A DNA stretch of 64,000 nt from Alphaproteobacteria bacterium (GTDB lineage Bacteria; Pseudomonadota; Alphaproteobacteria; CACIAM-22H2), in the NCBI GenBank assembly GCA_016793165.1, contig JAEULA010000065.1, positions 62,001-126,000 of the forward strand, written 5' to 3'. Each line of letters begins with the position of its first letter. Positions within the stretch are counted from its first letter, which is position 1. Below the pieces are notes generated by a model. It made no database searches. It worked only from the letters and a program-made list of their open reading frames with translations, and was not told where the DNA came from. Of this stretch, positions 1 to 7,029 are shown in pieces. The translations under genes and the position numbers were made by a program.

Positions 1-1
1 G

Positions 2-1822
2 GAGGAGCGGTATCGCCGGATCCTGGCGGCGCAGCCACGCCACGCCGGGGCCCTCCATCTCCTGGGCGTCGTCGACATCCAGCGCGGACAGCACCAGGCG
101 GCGGTCGAGCGCATCGGCGCGGCGCTCGCGATCAATCCGCGCGCCGCCCCGTTCCACGGCAACTTCGCGACCGCGCTGCAGGCCCTGCGCCGCTTCGACG
201 AGGCGGAGAAGCACTACCGCGAAGCGGTCCGTCTCGATCCGAACTACGCCGACGCTCACAACAATCTCGGCGCGCTGCTCGAGAAGCGCGCGCGCCATCT
301 CGACGCCGCACAGTGCTATCGGGCGGCGCTGGCGGCGCGGCCGACCTTCGCCGAGGCGCACAACAATCTCGGCCAGCTCCTGCGCGGGCTCGGCCAGGTC
401 GACGAGTCAATCAAGCATCTCGAGGAGGCGATCCGCCTCCGGCCGAGCTATGGCGACGCCCATCGCGGCCTCGGCATGGCGCTGGCGCGGCAGGACAAGA
501 GCGATGCGGCGATCGTGGCGCTGCGCAAGGCGATCGAGCTCAATCCCGCGGATGCCGAGGCGCACAACCACCTCGGCAGCCGGCTCAAGCTCAAGGGGCT
601 GCTCGACGAGGCGGAGGCCGCCTATCGTCGCGCGCTGGAGCTGCGGCCGAACTACGTCGACGTGCACAACAACCTCGGCAACGTGCATTTCCGCCGCGGC
701 CGGCTGGACGAGGCCGAGGCCTGCTATCGCCGTGCGCTCGCGCTGCGGCCGAACTATCCCGACGGGCACGGCAATCTCGGCATCACCGCGATGGGCCGCT
801 GCCGCTACGACGAGGCGGTGGGATATTTCCGCCGCGCGCTCGAGCTGCGGCCGGTCTATCCCGAGGCGCAATGCAATCTGAGCCAGGCGCTGCTCGTGCT
901 CGGCCAGTTCCGCGAGGGCTGGGACAAGTACGAGGCGCGCTGGAAGCTGCCGGCCCTGCCGCCGCGGCCCTTCCGCCAGCCCTGGTGGCGCGGCGAGTCG
1001 ATCGTCGGCCAGACCATCCTGCTCCATGTCGAGCAAGGGCTCGGCGATGCGATCCAGTTCGCGCGCTATGCCCCGATCGTCCAGCGCCTCGGCGCGACGG
1101 TGATCCTGGAGGTGCCGCGCGAGTTGATCCGTCTCTTCGCGCCGATCGCCGCCCAGGGCATCCGACTGGTCAAGCGCGGGGCGCCGCTGCCGCATTTCGA
1201 CGTCCACTGCCCGCTGCTCAGCATTCCCGGCGCGCTCGGATGCGATCTGACGAGCATCCCGGCAGACGTGCCTTATCTGGGCGTCGACCCCGGGACCCTG
1301 GCGGCTTGGCGCGCGCGGCTGCCGGCGGAAGGCACGCTGAAGGTCGGCCTCGTCTGGGCCGGCAACCCGCAGCATGGCAACGATCACAACCGGTCCTTCC
1401 GGCCGCTTGCCTTCAAGCCGCTCTTCGCGGTCCCCGGCGTGCGCTATTTCTCGCTGCAGAAGCAGCGCCGAACGGGCGACGACGCCGATCTCGCCGCACT
1501 CGGCCCGATCACCGACCTCGGCCCCGAACTCAAGGATTTCGCCGACACGGCCGCCGCCCTATCGGCGCTCGACCTGCTCGTGGCGGCGGACACCTCCATC
1601 GTCCATCTCGCCGGCGCCCTCGCGCGGCCGGTGTGGACGATGGTCCCGTACTCGCCCGATTGGCGTTGGCTCCTCGCCCGCGAGGACACGCCCTGGTATC
1701 CGACGATGCGCCTCCTGCGCCAGCCGCGGGAGAGGGACTGGGGCAGCGTGATGGCCCGTGTCGCCCGCGACATCGCCGCACTCGCCCGCGGTCACCAGAC
1801 GTTGCCGGCACCCGGCGTGTAG
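2..1822 (+). CDS. TPR-repeat glycosyltransferase-like protein (5' truncated by window edge)
   Basis: The reading frame is open from the first bases, so the true start lies upstream. About 606 residues are visible. Roughly the first 300 are tandem 34-residue TPR units with the usual pattern (repeated AHNNLG, A..YRRAL.LRPNY). The C-terminal 280 residues resemble the GT9/heptosyltransferase-like domain of TPR-containing glycosyltransferases: HVEQGLGDAIQFARY, GLVWAGNP and the late DTSIVHLAGALARPVW motif for nucleotide-sugar binding. The likely role is protein or surface glycan glycosylation; acceptor and sugar are unknown. Its last 31 bases overlap the convergent gene at 1792-2238. Confidence 0.85.
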   Translation, partial: EERYRRILAAQPRHAGALHLLGVVDIQRGQHQAAVERIGAALAINPRAAPFHGNFATALQALRRFDEAEKHYREAVRLDPNYADAHNNLGALLEKRARHLDAAQCYRAALAARPTFAEAHNNLGQLLRGLGQVDESIKHLEEAIRLRPSYGDAHRGLGMALARQDKSDAAIVALRKAIELNPADAEAHNHLGSRLKLKGLLDEAEAAYRRALELRPNYVDVHNNLGNVHFRRGRLDEAEACYRRALALRPNYPDGHGNLGITAMGRCRYDEAVGYFRRALELRPVYPEAQCNLSQALLVLGQFREGWDKYEARWKLPALPPRPFRQPWWRGESIVGQTILLHVEQGLGDAIQFARYAPIVQRLGATVILEVPRELIRLFAPIAAQGIRLVKRGAPLPHFDVHCPLLSIPGALGCDLTSIPADVPYLGVDPGTLAAWRARLPAEGTLKVGLVWAGNPQHGNDHNRSFRPLAFKPLFAVPGVRYFSLQKQRRTGDDADLAALGPITDLGPELKDFADTAAALSALDLLVAADTSIVHLAGALARPVWTMVPYSPDWRWLLAREDTPWYPTMRLLRQPRERDWGSVMARVARDIAALARGHQTLPAPGV

Positions 1823-2238
1823 CTCGACGCGATCACCGTGTTGGTCTGCAGGGTGTCGCATTTGACGACGCCCGACACGCGCACCATGCCGCTGTCGATC
1901 GCGGCGAGCCCGGTGGCGATCGAGAGCTGCCCCGACTGCGCCTGCAGCGTGGCCGCGGCTTCGAGCTCGATCTTCGGCGCGCGCAGCGTCAGCGTCGCGC
2001 CGGCCTCGATCGTCACGTCTCCACCCGCACCGACCCGGATCGGCAGCGCCGCGAGGCTTGCAAGCCGGCGCTCGAGCGCGTCGATGCGCGCCAGGGCGGC
2101 GGCGAAGGCCTTGGCCGAGACGGCGGTCGCGGCGGCGGGCCCGGGCACCGGCTTGGCACGCTTGGCGGCCTTGCGCGCTGCCGGCGCGGCCTTGCCGCGC
2201 GAGGCGGGACGCTTGTTCGACGTGCGGGACGAGGCCAT
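1792..2238 (-). CDS. Hypothetical protein with Lys/Ala-rich N-terminus and repetitive beta-strand C-terminus
   Basis: 148 residues from ATG at 2238, chosen because AGGAG (2246-2250) sits 7 bases upstream; an in-frame ATG at 2298 has no comparable site. Residues 1-45 are rich in Ala, Lys, Arg and Pro. Residues 45-65 are an alanine-rich helix (possible short coiled coil, ALARIDALERRLASL). Residues 70-148 are alternating short strands with regular spacing (GDVTIEAGATLTLRAPKIEL), reminiscent of the beta-solenoid tips of phage spike or VgrG proteins. No phage or type VI genes flank it, so I do not assign a function. It ends inside the 3' end of the TPR gene. Confidence 0.65.
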   Translation of the reverse strand: MASSRTSNKRPASRGKAAPAARKAAKRAKPVPGPAAATAVSAKAFAAALARIDALERRLASLAALPIRVGAGGDVTIEAGATLTLRAPKIELEAAATLQAQSGQLSIATGLAAIDSGMVRVSGVVKCDTLQTNTVIASSYTPGAGNVW

Positions 2239-2349
2239 GACGGGGCTCCTGGAGCGGACGGGAACTCCGCCAATAGGCGAGGGCTCCGGACGCCGCAAGG
2301 GCGCCGCCGCCCCGGTCGCCCCGGGGCGGCGCCGACCGGCCTGCCCGTC

Positions 2350-3309
2350 TCAGAAGGCGACGCGATCGCCGCCCTTGAGGGCAAGCATCTCGCGTGCTTC
2401 GGCCGCGGTGGCGATCTGGCCGCCCAGGCTCTCGATGATCAGCCGGATTTTCTTCACCTGGTCGGCGTTCGACTTGGCCAGCTGGCCGGGCCCGAGCCAC
2501 AGGGAGTCCTCGAGCCCCACGCGCACATTGGCGCCCATCGTCGCGGCCATCGTGAGGATCGGCATCTGGTGGCGGCCGGCCGCCAGCACCGACCACTGGT
2601 ACTGGTTGCCGAACAGCCGGTCGGCGGTGCGGCGCATATGGGCCACGTCCTCGGGATGCGGGCCGATGCCGCCGAGGATGCCGAAGATCGTCTGCACGAA
2701 GAGCGGCGGCTTGACCAGCTTGCGGTCGAGAAAGTGAGCCAACGTATAGAGATGGCCGACGTCGTAGCACTCGAACTCGAACTTGGTTCCGTGCTTCTCG
2801 CCCAGTTCGTAGAGGACGCCTTCGATGTCCTTGAACGTGTTGCGGAAGATGAAGTCCCGGCTGTTCTCGAGGTGCTGGCGCTCCCACTCGTGCTTGAACT
2901 CCTTGTAGCGCTCCAGCATCGGGAACAGGCCGAAGTTCATCGAGCCCATGTTCAGCGAGGTCATCTCCGGCGAGGCGCGCAGCGGGGCGGCCAGGCGCTG
3001 CTCCAGCGTCATGCCGTGACCGCCGCCGGTCGTGATGTTCACGACCGCGTCGCAGGCCTGCTTGATGCGGGGCAGGAACTGCATGAACACGTCCGGCGAG
3101 GGAGTCGGGCGGCCGTCCTTCGGGTCGCGGGCATGGAGGTGGATGATGGCCGCGCCGGCCTCGGCCGCGGCGATCGAGTCCTTGGCGATCTCGTCCGGCG
3201 TGAGCGGCAGGTACGGCGACATCGTCGGCGTATGGATCGACCCGGTCACCGCGCAGGTGATGATCGTCTTGCGGGTCTTTGGCTTGGCGGTGGGCTGGGT
3301 TTCGGCCAT
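2350..3309 (-). CDS. Beta-keto acid cleavage enzyme (BKACE, DUF849 family)
   Basis: 319 residues, the usual length for this Zn-dependent TIM-barrel family, which cleaves a beta-keto acid with acetyl-CoA to give a CoA ester and acetoacetate. Visible signatures are the metal-binding HLHARDPKDGRP near residue 45, ITTGGG near residue 75, and the late GANVRVGLEDSLWL motif with the catalytic Glu. The start ATG at 3309 is preceded by GGGGAGTGACTCCG. It is the last gene of a three-gene minus-strand operon with a 3-hydroxyacyl-CoA-type dehydrogenase and an SDR. That arrangement fits oxidation of a beta-hydroxy acid, such as carnitine or a relative, followed by cleavage. The substrate is an inference. 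Confidence 0.9.
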   Translation of the reverse strand: MAETQPTAKPKTRKTIITCAVTGSIHTPTMSPYLPLTPDEIAKDSIAAAEAGAAIIHLHARDPKDGRPTPSPDVFMQFLPRIKQACDAVVNITTGGGHGMTLEQRLAAPLRASPEMTSLNMGSMNFGLFPMLERYKEFKHEWERQHLENSRDFIFRNTFKDIEGVLYELGEKHGTKFEFECYDVGHLYTLAHFLDRKLVKPPLFVQTIFGILGGIGPHPEDVAHMRRTADRLFGNQYQWSVLAAGRHQMPILTMAATMGANVRVGLEDSLWLGPGQLAKSNADQVKKIRLIIESLGGQIATAAEAREMLALKGGDRVAF

Positions 3310-3314
3310 CGGAG

Positions 3315-4274
3315 TCACTCCCCTTCCTTGCGATTGGTGGCGTGCTTGTGAGCGGCGAGGGCCATCAGGCGCCGGTCGCGCCAGGTGCCCCGCTTGACGA
3401 GATCGCCGGCCGGGATGCGGCTGCGGCGGGCGGCTTCGACCTTCTCCATGGCTTCCCGGGTCCACGGCTTGGCGACACCGAGGTCGCGGCCCAGCGCCTG
3501 GAGCACGCCGCCGTAGCGGGTCGCATAGTCCATGAACCCGCCGGGCGCGTTGAGGTCCATCGTCTCGAAGGGGCCCATGAAGGACCAGCGCAGGCCGAGC
3601 GAGTGGCGCATGACGGCGTCGAGGTCGTCGGGCTCGATGACCCCGTCGGCGATCAGGCTCATCGCCTCGCCGATGACGCCCGCCTGCAGGCGGTTCATCA
3701 CGAAGCCCTCGATCTCCTTCTTGAGCAGGACCGGGACCTGGCCGGCCGCGGCCATCAGCGCGCGGCAGCGCTCGGTGGCGGCCGGGCTGGTGACCGGCAT
3801 CGGCACGAGCTCGACCACGGGCAGGAGGTGCGGCGGGTTGGCCGGATGGGCGACGAGGCAGCGCGCCGCGTGCCGGAGCCCGGTGAAGATCTTCGTGCCG
3901 GGGAAGGTGGAGGTGGAGCTGCCGATCACGGCGCCGGCGCAGTCCGCGGCGTCGATCCGCGCATGCAGCTCGCGCTTGAGGTCCAGCTTCTCGGGCGCGT
4001 TCTCCTGGATGTAGTCGACGCCGCGCACGGCGTCCTCGAGCGTCGCGTGGCCCGTCACCCGGGCGCGTGCGCCCCTGGCGTCGGCGATCAGCTCGAGCTT
4101 CTCCATCGCGGGCAGCGTCTCGTCGAGCCAGGCGAGCGCCTTGGCCGGCACGCCCGGCTCGGCGTCCCACAGCCGCACCTGCGCGCCGGCCGCCGCGAAG
4201 CGCGCGGCCCAGCCGCGCCCGATGAACCCGGAGCCGATGATCGCGATCGTCGCATCCAGTCGGGGAGAGGTCAT
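3315..4274 (-). CDS. 3-hydroxyacyl-CoA dehydrogenase family protein (carnitine/gulonate dehydrogenase-like)
   Basis: 319 residues. The N-terminal Rossmann motif is IGSGFIGRGWAARF at residues 11-24, and the catalytic-His region HPANPPHLLPVVELVP is near residue 145. The size matches single-domain L-carnitine dehydrogenase or lambda-crystallin/L-gulonate 3-dehydrogenase types that act on free hydroxy acids, rather than the fused fatty-acid oxidation enzymes. The start ATG overlaps the SDR stop (ATGA), and the BKACE begins 5 bases after its stop. The inferred role is NAD-dependent oxidation of a 3-hydroxy acid to the beta-keto acid that the BKACE then cleaves. The exact substrate cannot be read from sequence. 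Confidence 0.85.
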   Translation of the reverse strand: MTSPRLDATIAIIGSGFIGRGWAARFAAAGAQVRLWDAEPGVPAKALAWLDETLPAMEKLELIADARGARARVTGHATLEDAVRGVDYIQENAPEKLDLKRELHARIDAADCAGAVIGSSTSTFPGTKIFTGLRHAARCLVAHPANPPHLLPVVELVPMPVTSPAATERCRALMAAAGQVPVLLKKEIEGFVMNRLQAGVIGEAMSLIADGVIEPDDLDAVMRHSLGLRWSFMGPFETMDLNAPGGFMDYATRYGGVLQALGRDLGVAKPWTREAMEKVEAARRSRIPAGDLVKRGTWRDRRLMALAAHKHATNRKEGE

Positions 4275-5047
4275 TGCAGCACCTGCACGTCGCCGCAGAC
4301 GCTCAGCGCCTGTCCGGTGATCCGCGCTCCCGCCGCCGAGCAGACGAACAGCGCCATCGCCGCGATGTCGTCCGCGGTCACCATCGTGCGCAGCGAGACG
4401 TTCTCGAGGATCGCGTCGCGCTCCTGCTCGAAGCTCACGTTGTGCGCCTGCGCCTTCGCCGAGATGACGCGATTGATGCGGTCGCCCTCGACGACGCCCG
4501 GCTGGATGCAGTTGACGCGGATCCCGGCGGTGCCGAGCTCCATCGCCAGGCTCTTGGTCAGGCCGACGATCGCCCATTTCGACGCGGCGTAGGGTGTGCG
4601 CAGCGGGAAGCCGAGGCGGCCGGCGACCGACGACAGGTTCACGATCGAGCCGCCGCCGGCGGCCTTGAGCAGCGGCACCGCCTTGCGCGTGCAGTAGAAG
4701 GTCGCGTGCAGGTTGACCGCGACGCAGCGCTCCCAGTCCGCGACGGCCATCGCCTCGACCGGGGCGGTCGGGCCGGCGATTCCGGCGTTGTTGATCATGA
4801 TGTCGAGGCCGCCGAGCGACGCCGTCGCGGCGGCGAACATCGCGTCGACCTGCCGGACGTCGGACACGTCGCAGCGCGTCGTCGCGATTCCCGGGTTCTC
4901 CCTCGCGAACGCCGCGAGCGCGGCCTCGTCGACGTCGCAGATGAAGACCTTGGCGCCGGCGGCGGCGAATCGGCGCGCGATCACGCGGCCGATGCCGGAG
5001 GCGCCGGCCGTGACCAGCGCGCGCTGGCCGGCGAGTTCCTGACCCAT
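4271..5047 (-). CDS. SDR family NAD(P)-dependent oxidoreductase
   Basis: 258 residues, classical short-chain dehydrogenase. It has the TAGASGIG cofactor loop (residues 12-19), NNAG, the catalytic Ser in NLSSVAG, and Tyr/Lys in YAASK. ATG at 5047 is used because it gives the normal N-terminus and follows GGGGAAAC; the longer open frame upstream runs into the urease promoter area. First gene of the operon leading to the 3-hydroxyacyl dehydrogenase and BKACE. It probably performs an extra redox step on the same hydroxy acid, or on its other stereoisomer. That last point is inference. Confidence 0.85.
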   Translation of the reverse strand: MGQELAGQRALVTAGASGIGRVIARRFAAAGAKVFICDVDEAALAAFARENPGIATTRCDVSDVRQVDAMFAAATASLGGLDIMINNAGIAGPTAPVEAMAVADWERCVAVNLHATFYCTRKAVPLLKAAGGGSIVNLSSVAGRLGFPLRTPYAASKWAIVGLTKSLAMELGTAGIRVNCIQPGVVEGDRINRVISAKAQAHNVSFEQERDAILENVSLRTMVTADDIAAMALFVCSAAGARITGQALSVCGDVQVLQ

Positions 5048-5142
5048 GTCTGGCGTTTCCCCTTTGCGTTCGTACGGCGATCTCACACAGTCCGGCACGG
5101 GTTTGGCAAGGACGCCATCGACGCTATTTCGAGAGGTGGAAC

Positions 5143-5982
5143 ATGCATGGCGCGCCCGGATCGGGTCCCGTGCACGTGGCAGGCGGCGTGCGAATCGCAT
5201 TGCGCTTCGCCGAAGGCGAGACGCGGCTGACCGAATTGTGGCAGCACGACCCGCTCCGGGCACTGCTGCCGCGGCCCGTCGACGACATCGTGCCGCATGT
5301 CGTCCTGCTCAACACCGCGGGCGGCCTGGTCGGCGGCGACCGCCTCGATGTCGAGATCACGCTCGCGGAGGGCGCCCGCGCCCTGGTCACGAGCCAGGCG
5401 GCGGAGAAGGTCTATCGTTCGGCCGGTGCCGACACCGTCATCGACAATCGCCTGCGCGTCGGCGTCGACGCGTGGCTCGAATGGCTCCCCAACGAGACGA
5501 TCCTGTTCGACGGCAGCCGGCTCGCACGCCGCATGCGGATCGATCTCGCGGCCGGTGCGCGGTTGCTGGCCGGCGAGATCCTCGTCTTCGGTCGCCTTGC
5601 CCGCGGCGAGCGGCTGACGACGGGCGTCCTGCATGACGGGTGGACGCTGTGGCGCGAGGGGCGCGAGATCTGGGCCGATGCGCTGCGCCTCGACGGCGAC
5701 ATGGGGGCCACCCTCGACGACCCGCACGGCGTCGGCGGCGCGCGCGCAGCGGCGCTGCTGATGTGCGCGACGCCGGATGCGCCCGCGCTGCTCGAATCCA
5801 TTCGCGCCGTGATCGGCGCGGAAACGGGCAGCGCTGCCTCCGTCTTGGGCGACCTCCTGATCGTGCGGTTCCTGATGGACGATCCGCGTCGCCTGCGCGG
5901 CCTGTTCGGCACGCTGTGGACCGACCTGCGCGCGCGCGTGGCGGGCCTGCCGCCGATCCTGCCGCGCCTCTGGCATATTTGA
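5143..5982 (+). CDS. ureD: Urease accessory protein UreD
   Basis: 279 residues, usual UreD/UreH length. Hallmarks are LLNTAGGLVGGDRL near residue 55, TSQAAEKVYRS near residue 88 and LPNETILFDGSRL near residue 115. UreD forms the scaffold on apo-urease with UreF and UreG for nickel insertion. GAGAGGTGG lies 4 bases before the ATG. First gene of the plus-strand urease operon, divergent from the SDR operon with a 95-base shared upstream region. Its TGA overlaps an ATG (TGATG) that opens a doubtful small frame carrying a 15-base tandem repeat. Confidence 0.95.
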   Translation: MHGAPGSGPVHVAGGVRIALRFAEGETRLTELWQHDPLRALLPRPVDDIVPHVVLLNTAGGLVGGDRLDVEITLAEGARALVTSQAAEKVYRSAGADTVIDNRLRVGVDAWLEWLPNETILFDGSRLARRMRIDLAAGARLLAGEILVFGRLARGERLTTGVLHDGWTLWREGREIWADALRLDGDMGATLDDPHGVGGARAAALLMCATPDAPALLESIRAVIGAETGSAASVLGDLLIVRFLMDDPRRLRGLFGTLWTDLRARVAGLPPILPRLWHI

Positions 5983-6040
5983 TGCAACCACACCCGATGC
6001 GACCAAACTCGATGCAGACGCACTTGATGCAACCGCTTCG
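5981..6040 (+). repeat. Four-copy 15-bp tandem repeat downstream of ureD
   Basis: GATGC recurs at exactly 5981, 5996, 6011 and 6026, a strict 15-base period. The surrounding bases are partly conserved, for example GATGCAACCACACCC and GATGCAACCGCTT. It sits in the 220-base gap between ureD and ureA. The period is a multiple of three, and the region is open from ATG 5982 to TGA 6197 (71 codons, four regularly spaced Met). The predicted peptide is rich in Arg and Pro and looks unlike a conserved protein, so I treat it as a repeat rather than a gene. Confidence 0.7.
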
Positions 6041-6202
6041 GCTCGCGACGCTCTTCCTGCCGGAGCGGCGGATCTCGATCCCGGACATGCGGCCGCTCGA
6101 CGTGCCGGTTGGCTCGCGGACCGCGGTGTCGCGGCCGTCGAAACGCGCGCGGCGGGGATTTCGAAGCCCGGGCACGGCACCCGGACCGGGGAGGTGACGA
6201 CG

Positions 6203-6505
6203 ATGAACCTGACACCACGCGAGAAGGACAAGCTGCTCGTTGCGATGGCGGCGATGGTGGCGCGCCGCCGGCTCGAGCGCGGCGTGAAGCTCAACCATCC
6301 CGAAGCGATCGCATTGATCACCGACCACGTCGTCGAGGGCGCGCGCGACGGACGCAGCGTCGCCGACCTGATGCACAGTGGCGCCGGCGTGATCGCGCGC
6401 GGCCAGGTCATGCCCGGAGTCGCCGAGATGATCCACGAGATTCAGGTCGAGGCGACCTTCCCCGACGGCACCAAGCTGGTGACCGTGCACAACCCGATCC
6501 GGTGA
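6203..6505 (+). CDS. ureA: Urease gamma subunit UreA
   Basis: 100 residues, the canonical UreA length, beginning MNLTPREKDKLL. Conserved NHPEAIALI and GVAEMIHEIQVEATFPDGTKLVTVHNPI are present. ATG 6203 is preferred over the in-frame GTG at 6194 because GGGGAGG (6188-6194) is correctly spaced for it and the family begins there. Small structural subunit of cytoplasmic nickel urease, which hydrolyses urea to ammonia and carbamate. It is followed after 5 bases by ureB. Confidence 0.96.
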   Translation: MNLTPREKDKLLVAMAAMVARRRLERGVKLNHPEAIALITDHVVEGARDGRSVADLMHSGAGVIARGQVMPGVAEMIHEIQVEATFPDGTKLVTVHNPIR

Positions 6506-6510
6506 GAGCC

Positions 6511-6984
6511 ATGAAGCCAGGCGAATACGTGCTTGCTGCCGGCGAGATCGAGCTCAACGCCGGACGGCGGACCGCGAGCCTGGAGATCGCCAACACGGGC
6601 GACCGGCCGATCCAGGTCGGCTCGCACTACCACTTCTTCGAGACCAACGCGGCCCTGCGTTTCGATCGCGCGGCGGCGCGCGGCATGCGCCTCGACATTC
6701 CGGCGGGGACGGCGGTGCGCTTCGAGCCCGGTCAGACGCGCGAAGTGCGGCTGGTCGACTTCGGCGGCGATCGCATCGTCCACGGCTTCCGCGGCGACGT
6801 GAACGGCAGACTGGAGGGGAAGATGGCGGCGAAGAGGAAGGCCAAGGCGAAGAGCAAGAAGGCGGCGACGCCGAAGCGGGTCGGCATGAACAAGACCGAC
6901 CTCATCGAGCCGGGCTCGAAGACGACGGGCGCGAAGGTCCCGAAGTTCAAGCCCGGCAAGGGACTGCGCGACGGGCTGCGCTGA
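6511..6984 (+). CDS. ureB: Urease beta subunit UreB with basic C-terminal extension
   Basis: 157 residues. Residues 1-101 are a normal UreB: PGEY, QVGSHYHFFETN, the RFDR motif, GTAVRFEPGQ, and the end of the usual subunit at VHGFRGDVNGRL. Residues 102-157 are an extra tail, strongly Lys-rich (KRKAKAKSKKA) and then Gly/Lys-rich, in the same frame and ending at TGA 6982. A typical stand-alone UreB stops near residue 101-106. The tail has no motif I recognise; basic tails can bind nucleic acid or acidic surfaces, but that is speculation. Gap to ureC is 45 bases. Confidence 0.93.
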   Translation: MKPGEYVLAAGEIELNAGRRTASLEIANTGDRPIQVGSHYHFFETNAALRFDRAAARGMRLDIPAGTAVRFEPGQTREVRLVDFGGDRIVHGFRGDVNGRLEGKMAAKRKAKAKSKKAATPKRVGMNKTDLIEPGSKTTGAKVPKFKPGKGLRDGLR

Positions 6985-7029
6985 CGCGCGCAGCCAGCTC
7001 GGTGCAACCGCCGTCACTCCGGAGGTAAC

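Noticed and set aside
313..3351. Very long plus-strand open frame of about 1000 codons
   Set aside because: It crosses the TPR gene, the small minus-strand gene and the BKACE gene in a wrong frame, with Arg/Ala-rich composition typical of shadow frames in GC-rich DNA.
5103..5130. TTGGCA-N16-TATTTC as the urease promoter
   Set aside because: The start site would fall on the ureD ribosome binding site, leaving no usable leader; spacing to ATG 5143 is too short. A sigma54 GG-N10-GC pattern was also looked for and not found.
5982..6197. 71-codon frame overlapping the ureD stop as a real gene
   Set aside because: Arg/Pro-rich, contains a simple tandem repeat, and is not a known urease operon gene; kept only as a finding.
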